Below are positions 10,709 through 21,897 of a DNA stretch of 64,000 nucleotides, piece by piece. Each line of letters starts with the position of its first letter. The first letter of the stretch is position 1. Made by a program: the position numbers and the translations under genes. The stretch covers positions 105,798-169,797 of the forward strand of contig CANTFL010001182.1 in assembly GCA_947650285.1 (NCBI GenBank), read 5' to 3'. Under the pieces are notes generated by a model. It searched no databases and was not told the origin of the DNA. It worked only from the letters and a program-made list of their open reading frames with translations. This DNA is from Hyaloperonospora brassicae (Eukaryota; Oomycota; Peronosporomycetes; Peronosporales; Peronosporaceae).

Positions 10709-13195
10709 ATGGTGCGCGTGCCCGGATCTTCTGAGGCCTCTGGATTTCACCGTGAGTCCACTGGCGAAGATGTCAAGATCAAGCAAGAACCTGGGATTGA
10801 AGTGTCAGCGACAGAGGGATCGACGCAGACACGCAGAAACACAAGATCCTCAGATCATCAGAGTTTTGGGAGGGGCCCTGATGAAATGAAAATGAAAGAG
10901 GAAGATCGAGAGATCGATCTGGAAGATAAACCTCAAATACCTCCTAGGGCCCTTTCGGGGGCCACCGCAGATCGCTCTGCAAAGAGCGATCTGCTGGATG
11001 AAAATCCAATGGTGAAAACCACATCGGCGAAAGCCAAACCCTATTCCTTCGTCGAGAGATCGCCCGACCTCAAGCCGAGACACTCGACCGCGAGATCGAC
11101 CGCATTGGAACGATCCAAGATGAGATCGGTGGGATCAGACGTCAAAGAGCGACAGATCGGCCACACCGTGCAACCGAAGACCGGAGTCAAAGAGGAATGC
11201 GATGAAGCACCAGGTAAGATCGCGAAGCCAAAGACGGAATACAACCCAGGGAAGATCGCGTCCAGGGAGAAGGAGACGAACAGCGAAGCGCGGGACCGTG
11301 CAAAGTGGCAGTATTATTATGGCCATTTGAAAACGCTACTCAAGACGGATCCAGTGTTCAAGATATTAAGGCCCAAGTTGATCGGTCCTCTGGACAAGCC
11401 GATCTCGGTCCCACCTCCGGGGACCAACAAAGTTGACGAGATCAATTTGATTTTGCAGATGTTGGATGACATGGGTGTCTGCCCTAACGCTTTTGATGGA
11501 GATGAACTGCTGAGTTGCAGCTTGGAACAGTTGAACAACGCGGCGAATGAGTTTGTGGAGATCATGATTATGCTGGTGGGCAAAGCCAATACTCCTGAAG
11601 ACAATACCGAGACACCCTCAGACTCGCTCCAGGAACACCCCGCGGGATCGCCCCGCTACGCTTCGGATGACTCCGAGAGTGAGTCAGATGGATCCATCAG
11701 CATTCGTCGGATGTCTCTAGGACCATCGGGTGGTACGTTTTTAAAGAACAAGATCGGCCAAGCCAAGATTGACGCCGTTAAAGGACGAGCCAAGAGCGAC
11801 ATGTTACTGAGATCGGCCGGTACCCGTACTGAGCTGGACGATCAAGAAGAGGGCGATCTAAGTCGGCACTTCAATGCAGCCATGAAGAAGTACGAGGCGG
11901 ATCAACGTACAGCTCAGCGAATGAATCGACAGCCAAACCACTACCCAGATCGCCGTGCCTTTCTCCAACCCTTGCACGAAAGCCATCACATGCCGGATGT
12001 GGAGATGGAATCGGTGGAGTCGGACACTTACCAGCAGATCCATCATGGGGCGGAATACGACCCAGATGATCTATGGATGCCCGAACCACGGCGCCCTCAC
12101 GTAGCCGCGACTGGTGTGACTACCGGAGGGGGGAGCATCACGCAGAGGATCAGAATCTCAGCGATTTCGGAACTGAAAGAATTCTCAGGGAAAGATCGGG
12201 AAGAAGATAAAGCACGAACCTGGATCGGCAAAGTGAAGTCAGCGTTCATCCGGGACCAAGCACCGGACGAAGAGAGATGTCTGGTTTTCGGTGATCTCAT
12301 GGTGGGCCCCGCCCGTTATTGGTACCGACAGCTGAGTAGATCGACGAGATTCAATTGGAAGGAGTTGATGAACAGCTTTCTTGTGGAATATGCGGGACAC
12401 GGGATGTCCGCGAGCCGACAGTATTACCACGCAAAGAAACGATCGGAGGAAGATCCTTTGCAGTACCTGTATCGGCTTAATGTGATGGGAATGGAAGCGA
12501 AGATACCGGTGATGACTGGATTGCCAGCTGCGCGCAAGGAACATGTCAACCATTTCATTGACACCTTGGACGACCCCGATCTGTCCAATCAATTGCTACT
12601 GCTGAATGTAGAAGACGCGGAGGCCATGCAAAAGACACTGCATGGATATCAACAAGGGAGATCGCGTCAAGGGAAAGTGATGATGGGATCGTCCAAGTTC
12701 AGACAGAAGGGAACTCAGGGTCCAGCGCTGTCTAAGCCTGCACGAGCGGTGAGGATGATCCGTACCGAGGATGTCAGCAGCGAGTCAGGATCGGACACCT
12801 ACGGATCGGATTCGGAAGATCGATTGAGATCGGTCCATGTGGCTGCCACTACGGATCGGCGTTCATCTCCTAATGACGTTACAGCAAACGCGAGATCGGT
12901 CGATCCGAACACTCGTCGAGACTATCAAGATCGCAATATGCCATCGAAGCCGTGTACTCATTGCGGATCGACCAAGCATGGAGATCTCGGTTGCTGGAAG
13001 CGGCTCACTTGCCAGAAGTGTGGGCGTAAAGGACACCCCTCAGACAATTGTTTCTTCGTGTGTCGTGCCTGCGGTGAGATGCACGACCCGGGGAAGTGTC
13101 CCATGGAGGAGTTCTACAACATGATCCGCCAGTGGTACGTCCCAAACAAGCATGCGGGGATGCTGCCAGAGAAGGCCGAGAAGATGTTAAACTAG
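10709..13195 (+). CDS. gag: Gag polyprotein, copy B (intact, 828 aa)
   Basis: Gag is the structural protein of the virus-like particle. The ATG immediately follows LTR1. The N-terminal third is charged and apparently disordered, and contains IKQEP (about residue 25), which matches a SUMO-site consensus. A conserved block with KILRP and LILQMLDDMG follows (about 220-290), then the capsid-like region from SELKEFSGKD to about the GYQQGRSR stretch (about 484-650), and three zinc knuckles (749-797; the third is CX2CX3HX4C). At about residues 110-165 it has a unique segment where copies C, D and E carry a basic tandem repeat. It ends at TAG after GTTAAAC. This is the only complete, uninterrupted gag in the window. 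The first Met is the only one before residue 58, which supports the start. Confidence 0.92.
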   Translation: MVRVPGSSEASGFHRESTGEDVKIKQEPGIEVSATEGSTQTRRNTRSSDHQSFGRGPDEMKMKEEDREIDLEDKPQIPPRALSGATADRSAKSDLLDENPMVKTTSAKAKPYSFVERSPDLKPRHSTARSTALERSKMRSVGSDVKERQIGHTVQPKTGVKEECDEAPGKIAKPKTEYNPGKIASREKETNSEARDRAKWQYYYGHLKTLLKTDPVFKILRPKLIGPLDKPISVPPPGTNKVDEINLILQMLDDMGVCPNAFDGDELLSCSLEQLNNAANEFVEIMIMLVGKANTPEDNTETPSDSLQEHPAGSPRYASDDSESESDGSISIRRMSLGPSGGTFLKNKIGQAKIDAVKGRAKSDMLLRSAGTRTELDDQEEGDLSRHFNAAMKKYEADQRTAQRMNRQPNHYPDRRAFLQPLHESHHMPDVEMESVESDTYQQIHHGAEYDPDDLWMPEPRRPHVAATGVTTGGGSITQRIRISAISELKEFSGKDREEDKARTWIGKVKSAFIRDQAPDEERCLVFGDLMVGPARYWYRQLSRSTRFNWKELMNSFLVEYAGHGMSASRQYYHAKKRSEEDPLQYLYRLNVMGMEAKIPVMTGLPAARKEHVNHFIDTLDDPDLSNQLLLLNVEDAEAMQKTLHGYQQGRSRQGKVMMGSSKFRQKGTQGPALSKPARAVRMIRTEDVSSESGSDTYGSDSEDRLRSVHVAATTDRRSSPNDVTANARSVDPNTRRDYQDRNMPSKPCTHCGSTKHGDLGCWKRLTCQKCGRKGHPSDNCFFVCRACGEMHDPGKCPMEEFYNMIRQWYVPNKHAGMLPEKAEKMLN
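10710..10727 (+). other. Primer-binding site overlapping the gag start (copy B)
   Basis: TGGTGCGCGTGCCCGGAT starts one base after the LTR. It starts with TGG (complement of a tRNA CCA end), and its complement divides sensibly into CCA, a discriminator A, a seven-base acceptor strand and a CCGGG T-stem with GAT of the T loop. I cannot name the tRNA. The A at 10709 plus TG of the PBS form the gag ATG, so primer binding and gag initiation overlap. The same site follows LTR2 (23677), LTR4 (44403) and LTR5 (57274). Confidence 0.7.
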
Positions 13196-13233
13196 GACGC
13201 TCGCCAGGTTTGAATCTGGTACGAGCCGAGCGT
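13186..13233 (+). promoter_or_regulatory. Probable -1 ribosomal frameshift signal (copy B)
   Basis: GTTAAAC (13186-13192) is followed by TAG (13193-13195), then ACGCTCG (13197-13203) pairing with CGAGCGT (13227-13233). It is identical in arrangement to copy A. Translation entering pol after the slip would read MLN then LGRSPG. Confidence 0.7.
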
Positions 13234-16200
13234 TCTAGGCTCTGCATTATTGCATACGTGGAAAAAAAGAAGACGGATCGCGAGAGTAAGCAGGATACAG
13301 ATATGGAAACAAATATATCTCGTTCGAAGTCAAAACGTGTTGCTTCCGTGTCCCATCTGAAGCGGATCGATGAATACTCGCGATCTGAACCCACTATGGA
13401 GATCGAGCTCGCTTACGGTGAATCTCGCGGATACTGGAAGCATTATTCGCCCGGGAAGTGGTTCAAACAAGCGAAAGCTGTTGGCAAGATCAACAACGTA
13501 AAAGCCACTCTGCTATTTGATTCTGGTGCTGAAGTGTCGATCATTGACACCACCTTTGCTCGTGAGGTCGGTTGTAATATTGACGAAAGTCAACGACAAG
13601 AATGTATCGGGATCGGAGAAACCCCGTACATGACGATAGGACGTACCAAGATCAAAGTAACCCTCGCGGGATCGCTGGTATACTATTTCAATGTGTGGGT
13701 AGGCGATCTGGCAGGGCAAGAAGCGATTCTGGGCATGGACTTTATGGTGCCTGCCGGAGTGCGGCTCGACCTAGCGGATGGCGCGCTATGTCTACCAGAA
13801 GAAATCCGCATTCACCTCGCAGGACGTCGCCCCGCGTACGGATCGAAGATACAACATATAACGGCGAAGGACCAACATGTGGTGATCCCGGTCGGAGAGT
13901 CAAGGGAAGTGAAGATCGGGATCGGAGGGGCTAAGATGAAGTTGTGGGTCGCCAGAGGACCAGATTGGGTTCCCACTGTGATCTCGGGGTTGGGTAAGAC
14001 GGAAGTACCTGCAGATGACCAACATTGGCGACCGTGAGATCATACTGCCCACCCACACTATATTGGGCTTGTGGACCGAAGGCGATATGGTACCACGAAC
14101 TCAAGGTTTCGTGACGGTCGGATCGGGGAAGTACAAGGAGTGGCAAACTCTGGCGTATGAGGCTACGACGGATCGAGTGAAGGAACTCCCAAAAGAACAG
14201 ACCGGACCACTGGTAGATCGCCCTACGTATACCACCCCCAAACGTATCGTGAAACGACCGTCTGATACGTTGAAGAACCTATCTCCAGCGATCTCCACGG
14301 TAACGCAACAAGCTAACGATGGCGAATCGCAAAAGGCAGATGCTGTGGTTGCCAAAGAAGAAACAGTCAACAGAGCTGAGCTATTGTGGATGGAAAACGA
14401 CCATGAGATCGGAACCCAACATGCAACGAAGGGAGATCGCGATATCGATCAAGAATGGCTACGTGACATGATCGTCTCTATCGAAAGCCGATCCGACCGG
14501 TAAATTGCTGAGGTCGGAGCAGCCGGGAGAGATGAAAGAGCCTAAGGAAGAAGCAATGTTAAAGACTGAAGATGCCGAGATCGCAGTAACACCAGTTTAC
14601 TACCACGAGAGCGGAGATTTGTTTGCTGAAGATATCGAGCAGCACATGGCAGTACTACCAGAAATGTCGGCGACTACAGAAGAAGTGACGATTGAAGACA
14701 TTCAGATCGGAGATCCAAATGTGCCTCTCACCACGGATCAACAGCGGCTCAGATTGCTGATCTGGAAGAGCCGTCACCTCCTCATGGGTAAAGGTAATGC
14801 CCTACCCCCAGCAGCACGAGGCGCGATCTGTGATATTGATGTCGGTGGGGCAGCACCGATAGCGCAAAGAGTACGTCCGGTCGCACCTAAATATCGGGAG
14901 AAGCTGTCAGACCTCATCAAAGGACTACTAGCGGCCAAGATCGTCCAGCCATCCACGTCACCGTGGGCGTCTCCGATAGTGGTGATCATCAAGAAGAACG
15001 GAGTGGATATTCGCCTTTGCATTGATTATCGAAGAGTGAATCAGCTGACACGTCTGATGGTTTATCCCATGCCGTTGATCAGCGATCTGCTGGAAGACCT
15101 AGATAAAGCTTTATGGTACTGTTCGCTAGATATGGCTAGTGGATTCTGGGTGGTTGAGATGACTGAACGAGCCAAACTGATCTCAGCGTTTGTCACACCG
15201 TTTGGTCTTTTCGAGTGGCTGCGAATGCCTTTTGGGCTTAAGAACGCGCCCCAGATCTACCAACGTCTGGTCGACAATGCGCTGTATGGATACCTCAAGA
15301 TCGGCCAGAGATCATCCTCTGATGGCCCGATCGACGTGTTCAAAGATGGTGAACCGGAGACAGATCGACGACCTTCTATACTGGGACGCCGATCTTACAT
15401 TGACGACATCCTCATACCAGCCACCTCATGGGAATCTCTGTACGCAAAAGTAGAGCGATTGCTGGAAGCATGTGATAAGTGGAATCTGTCTATCAGTCTC
15501 ACGAAGAGTTTTTGGGGGTGCCGTAAGGTCGATTATTTGGGACATCGAGTGTCGATGGATGGTCTGGAGGCTCAGCCCAAGAACTTGGAGTCGTTGGTCA
15601 ACATCCCGTTCCCTAGCACGCTACGAGCTATGCAATCTTTTCTCGGGAGTTTGAACTACTACCGCCGCTTCATTGAGGATTTCGCGGTGTACGCCGCGGT
15701 GTTATATGAGTTAAGAGAATCGGATTTCTTCGAGATCGGCCGATCTCAGCTCGCAGCAGGAGACGAATGGTTGAACGAAGATCGATGGAAGGAAGCCAAG
15801 GTTGCTTTCACTATGCTAAAGGCTAAGATAGCTACAGCTCCTATGCTCAAACATTTCGACCCGGATCGCCCTCCTGTGATCGTGGTCTACGCTAGCAAGT
15901 GGGCTGTTTCAGCGGCCCTGATACAGGAGTACGATGGCGTATACCATCCGGTTACGTTTACTAGCCGCACCTTGAAGCCCAATGAGCTTAACTATGGAAC
16001 GGTGGAAAAGGAAGTGCTGGCGCTACTTCGTGTTTTGGATGTATGCTACACTACGCTTGCTTCGCGAGAGATCACTGTGCTGACCCGACATTCTACGTTA
16101 GCGTGGTTGATGCAATCTCGAGGACTCAACGGGAGATTAGGACGGTGGGCTGCTTTGTTGTCGAACTGGACTATGGAGGTGAAGAAATGTGAGAGAGGAG

Positions 16201-18549
16201 AAGAAGAGATTCTGGGTATGCTAGCAGCAAGTATCACTCCGAGAGACGAGGTAGAAGAGATGCTGATCGCGATTTCCCCTCGAAAAGACTGCCGACTCAA
16301 AGTATCGACACCACCTCCAACGGTGGAAGCAGATGAGGAGTTGTTGGTGGCCAGCTTCGACGGATCGGCTAGGATCAAAAAGAAAGGAGGGTCGTACAGT
16401 GCTGTGGTATGGAAGTTACCCGAGTGGACGATTGTGGCGGCAGAATCTAGATATGCTCACGATTTGACTGTGAATGAAGCGGAGTATAATGGCTTGCTAT
16501 TGTGCTTTGAGTTACTCGCCGATCTGGACAGGGGGCGAGTAATTCTGTGTGGAGATTCTAATTTGGTGATTCGACAGATGCGCGGTGAGATCGACTGCAA
16601 GGCACCGGGCCTTCAGCTTCTGAGACACAAAGCGTTGGAGAAGCTGCGGTCATGGCCTAGTCACGAGTTTCTACATATGAAGCGAGAGTGGAATCAGAGC
16701 GCAGATCGACTAGCCAGCACAGCGTTGCAGAACGAAAAAGGAAGAACAATTGTAGCTGAAGAAGATCGGCAAGATCTGATGACACTGAACCGTCTCGACG
16801 AATTGTTGAAGCCCAAGCAAGATGGTCAGCTGGCTCGGGTAACTGCAATCACGAGATCGGCCGAGAGGATACGTCATGAACCTGAAGTGATACAGGAAGA
16901 GATAGTGCAGCGAATTAGGATTCAACGGATTGTCCAAGCTCAAGATGAAGAGCGTTGGATTGTTAATCTCAAGAAGTATCTAAGTGGCGATGTGTCAAAC
17001 TTGGACGCGGGAGCAGTGAAGGTATGCGCAAAACTGGCGCCGGAGTACGAGATCGATGAGAGCGATCTGCTATTTTTCTGCCCCACGGCGAAAAGAAAGT
17101 CAGAAGATCGTGATGGTTTGATGCGGTTGGTGATCCCTGAGACGTTGCAACAAGACTTCTTGCATCACTATCATACGAGTCTGGAAGGAGGCCATCAGGG
17201 TATCGGTAGAACTTATCAGAGGATCAGATCGCGATTCCATTGGAGAGGACTATATCGGAGTGTGCAACGATATGTGGGCGAATGTACCGACTGTGAAACC
17301 GGAAAAGGAAGCCCGACGATTCATGGGAGATCCCCGGGCAACTCTACACGCAACCTATCCATTTCAGATCATCGCAATGGATCATATACCGTCGTTGCCC
17401 AAGTCCATCAAGGGGAACACCGAACTGCTCATTTGGGTGGACCTCTTCTCGGGATATGTGATTGCAAAGGCTAGCTCATCACGGACGGCACAAACAATAG
17501 CGGAAAATTACGAAGAATGTGTGTTTCGACGCTTCGGGGCTAGCGAGGCTATCAGGCACGATCGAGAACCGGGATTTATGTCCGACTTCTTTCGAGCCTT
17601 CAGCCGGATCGTAGGACAAAAACAGCGTGCTACCATGGCTTACAGGCCACAAGCAAATGGAACAGCCGAACGAATGGTGCAAACCTTGACGCATTCGCTC
17701 AAGATGTACGTGGCTGAAGTTGACCAACGAGACTGGGATGAGTATGCTGAGCGGCTCACATTTGCCATCAACACCGCACAAGATCGAGTTCGAGGGGACA
17801 CCCCATTCTATCTGATTCATGGATGGGACCCGCGATCAACGTTGGAAGCTACGTTATCAGTGGGAAACACGAGGACGAGAGATCGCGATCCAAAGCGGTG
17901 GAGATATAGTATTCAAAGACAATATCAGCGAGCTCGATCAGCGGTGAATGATCAACTACGACTTGCGATCCACGAGAGGGCAGATCGCCATAACGAAGAC
18001 GTAGAACAACACGAGATCGAAGTGGGAACGCAAGTTTGGCTATACCTGGATCGAGTTAAAGAAGGATATGCGAAGAAGCTAGCGCACATGTGGCATGGGC
18101 CATTCCGAGTTGCAGACATATGTGGAGATCACGCTGTGAAACTGGAGATCGCTGGGACCCCGTATCGGCTATTTCCGATTGTACATTTATCGAAGCTGAA
18201 GAAGGTAAAAACGTTCCCTGAACGGCCGAAGGATCAGCTTACGATAGACGAAGCAGATCGTTTGGACTTTGATGAAGCTTTGCTGCCAGAAGACAGTTGG
18301 GAGAGTGAGCTTGAGGAAGGAGAGTACGAAGTAGAAGAAATATTGGACGTGCGATCTGGTAGGAAAACCCGTTATGGGCGAGTACACCGACAGTTTCTGG
18401 TGAAGTGGAAGGGACATCCCGATTTAAGTTGGGTGGATGAGGCCGATCTGAGTTGTGGGGCGATCTTGCAGGAGTTTGAGCGGAACCGAGTGAGTCGAAA
18501 CCGTTTCGAAGTGATGCAGTCTCACGAAGGCAAGTCGGACGAACCTTAA
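13192..18549 (+). pseudogene. pol: Pol polyprotein, copy B (about three small frame breaks)
   Basis: It has the same domain order as copy A and is over 95% similar by eye. Breaks relative to A: one extra base near 13992-14000 (after protease), a +1 change at the TAA at 14501-14503 (same place as the break in A), and one extra base near 17333 between the integrase zinc motif and the catalytic core. The stretches between are fully open: 14505-17474 covers RT, both RNase H domains and the start of integrase; 17260-18549 covers the integrase core and chromodomain. Catalytic motifs (DSGAE, YIDD, the second RNase H carboxylates, D,D(35)E) are all retained, so loss of function is by indels only, or partly by assembly error. 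Confidence 0.9.
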
Positions 18550-18811
18550 CAGTTCTGAACAAGTGTGCTAGGCGGTAGCACATGCGGGTGGATGAGGTTG
18601 CAAGATGTGCTGGGAGGTAGCACAGGCTGATGGATGGTGTTTTTGTGTATGAGTATGGAGACAGTCACGTGAATTACCTTACTGAATGATGTGGAGCGAG
18701 AAGGATCGAGGTCGTGGAAGTTGCAAAGAATGAAGTACCTAAGAAACGAGACGATGATCGAATGACTTACACGATTATGAAAGACGATCGGGCTTGGGCA
18801 CCGATCTTGAA

Positions 18812-21809
18812 CTAAGACGATGGAGCAGGCTTGAACTTGTCCTGTAGACGAGGGATCTGCGATCCGGGGTGATCCCAATAGGCGTTACGGAACTGGTTGC
18901 GCCAAGGATCCTCTTGGTCGGCCATGTCCAATGCCTCTAGCAAGTCAGCTGGGTCGTTAGAGTGTCCTAACCCTGGATACCAAACTCGTTCTTCATGTGG
19001 GCGCGGATAGTGGAGGAAGAAGGGATCCAGCAAGATGTCGAGATCGCAGTGGCCAGCGATCATGCCGTTGAGTATCATCTTCAAGAAGTTCTTCCAACGT
19101 GCTCCAAAACGAGATCGGCGCTGCTTTCGTTGACGCCAGAACGTTTGCATGAACCGTTCGGATCGTCGTTGGGCTGGAGAGATCGGGAAAGCATGAGTAG
19201 ATTCCCACAGAGCTTGCCGATGAGTGGACTCGAGCTCCAGGTAGCGATGGCTCATGTCTCTGATACCATCCAGTCATGGTGAACGATATCGGGTTCACGG
19301 GGACCACGATATTATCCCAAGGGGCGGTAGCGTAAAGAGCCTGGATGTGCTGCCGCGAAATCAGCCCAGAGGCCCAAGTCCCCGTCGGAGGAGCTCGCCC
19401 ATGACTGTGGAAGGGGAACAGAAAATTCCTGGGTTTGGAGTAGTGGTGAAACAGCAGTTCAATGGTCATGGTCCTCACACAAACCATCGCGATCCGCGAA
19501 ACTGACCAGGGAGCGATCTCGGAAGCTACCCGTCGGGAAGGCGCCAGATAGTTGGGGATCCACCGATCCCGTGGCTGCTGGAGTGGTGGAAGATGGTCGA
19601 AATCAACGGAAGAGATGACTCGGTTAGCCACTTGGCGCGCCGGAAGGGTGATGCTGTTATCGCTGTCGGACGAATGGCGATCCGAAAGCGCAGTAGACCC
19701 CGGAGGCGGACTAGCGGAGCCAGTCTCGCTATGTGTTTCTCCTGTCGGCGACACTTCCATATCTTCCACGTCTCCATCATCTTGAATTTTAATTACGGGG
19801 GCAGCCGCGACCGGAGAGGATGGGTACGAAAGATAACGGGGCTCCGGAGCGTCTGGAGAGAGCGACCGCGACAGTGCTTGAGCCGATGCGGTAGCTGCGG
19901 AAGAAGCGGAAGCTACCTGGGCAGCCGGAGAGGAGTCTAAAGTCGAAGATCGGGCATCCGATCTAGGCTGACGACGGGCGGTCGATCTCGAGCGGGACAA
20001 CACGGAACGGGTCATATCTCCCGAGCTATAGTCTGACTCGGTTGGCTCCCCACTTACCGATCCAGTCCTAGAAGACGTAGACGAGGACGGCGAAGAAGAA
20101 GAATTGGGTGAAGGCTTGGGCGGGGTCGGTATGGGGAGTTTCTTGGAAGATATTGAGGGATTCAACGACAATAGCCGGGAGGCCACACGGGTGGCAGAAG
20201 AATCTCTGAATCGCGACCGTGGTCGAACCCGCCGACGCTTGGTAGACGGGCCAGACGATCTCAATCTGGACCTACTAGCAAGCGATATCGATCTCTATGT
20301 AGCGGAAACAGGTGGCGATCCGGCCGGAGTAGCACCCTTGGGCGTCGGTCGAACGGTCAGAGCAGACGACCGGGACCCGAGTATAGCACTGTTCAGTGTG
20401 TCGAGGAGAGCACGGTGTTCTGCTATGGCCCGATCCCGATTGTGCTCTGCCACCTATAGATGGTCGTGCACCGTGAGGTGTTCCGCAAGATAACGACGGA
20501 GGTTGGCGTATTCCATCCGCGAAAGTGCCAACTGACCCTCCAGAGGAGTCAAGCCATCCACTTGTTGCACGAGATCGCCAATTGAAGCCAGTCCCTCTGC
20601 GATCTCCGCTTGAGACCGATCCAATTCCTCCTTCAAGTGCAAAACATCTATGTGAAGGAAAGACCTGTCGGTGGTCAACTGGTCACGCTGCTGTCGGAGA
20701 GAATTGATTTCGGCTTGGAGCGAAGTGATTTGAGCCCTCAAAGCGTTCACCTGTCGTTCCAAGCTGCCTCGATCCTCATCGTTGGCACGTAGCAAAGCGC
20801 GTAGCCGGGGAATCTGCGCTAATTGGTCTCGATGTGTCCGCGGAGCTCGTTTACAATCGCTTAGAGAATGTACTGCGTCGACGTAGAGGCCTTGCATCAA
20901 ATCATATCGACGCTGGACAAAAAAGACGAAAGGTGCGGCCGATCTGTACAGAGAATCAATCTGGTCTCGCAAGCGATCCCCCCGGGCGACCGCATCTCGG
21001 TATGACTGCTGAAGCGCATGAATTGTATCGGTTTGGCTGCAGAAGGTAGCCTCTGGATCTCACAAATAAGAGATTGGAGCCAACGTAAGACGAACGTCGT
21101 CGGCAGAAACTCGCGGAACGAAGCCGGTGACGCCCGCAATTGGAGCAGACCCTGTACGAGACTCACTAGGGGCCAGAATGTCGGAGATGAACGCACCCAG
21201 GGTCGCCGGAGGAGCAGGATGTGAGGACGGCTCAGAGGGACGATCTGGCGACCCCGTGACGATCGATGGCGACCTGACCGAACTGGAATCACTTGGAGAC
21301 TCATGTCAATCTGGCGACCCCGTGACGATCGATGGCGACCTGACCGAACTGGAATCACTTGGAGACTCGTGTCGATCTGGAACAATTGGAGCATACATCC
21401 CGCGGTCCGGCGACCCAGACGGCAAGTTGTGGGCTGGGAACGAAGGTCTGATCGGCTGTCGATCTGGCGATCTCGGGGCGATCGGAAGAGATCCGGCTGG
21501 ACCTAGATGGCTTGGAGACGCATGTTGATCTGGAACAATTGGAGCATACATCCCGCGGTCCGGCGATCCAGACGGCAAGTTGCGGGCTGGGGACGAAGGT
21601 CTGATCGGCTGTCGATCTGGCGATCTCGGGGAGATCGGGGGAGATCCGGCTGGACCTAGATGGCTTGGAGACGCATGTTGATCTGGGACGATTGGAGCGT
21701 AACCCCCGCGATCCGGCGATCCGGACGACGGGTCGCGATCCGGAGACAGAAACACGGTGGAGCCTTCTGACGAGATCGGCGAGGTAAGGAGATGCGCTGG
21801 AGAGGCCAT
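18812..21809 (-). pseudogene. Antisense ORF, copy B (diverged, expanded N-terminus, several breaks)
   Basis: This is the counterpart of the antisense gene of C and D, starting at the conserved Met (CAT at 21807-21809; MASPAHLLTSPIS) and ending at the same C-terminus. It is about 250 bp longer than in C. Tandem duplications of 66 bp (21245-21376) and 153 bp (21381-21686), both multiples of three, lengthen the SPDR-rich N-terminal region. Breaks: a frame change around 19256, a nonsense codon at about 20454 (CAG to TAG on the minus strand) and further shifts between about 20970 and 21306. It belongs to a different sequence subfamily from A, C and D, as does the first half of LTR2. Confidence 0.82.
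21245..21686. repeat. In-frame tandem duplications in the antisense ORF of copy B
   Basis: Two tandem arrays lie side by side: a 66-bp unit at 21245-21310 and 21311-21376, and a 153-bp unit at 21381-21533 and 21534-21686, with the start of a further partial copy at 21687. Both unit lengths keep the reading frame (22 and 51 codons). They encode Ser/Pro/Asp/Arg-rich repeats. Confidence 0.88.
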
Positions 21810-21897
21810 GAGACGGACTTGAGTGGTTGGAGCGAAGTTGATGATTGACTGCACTGAGGTCAATTGCTGTACAATGGACTTTAGTACAGGGGGCGGT

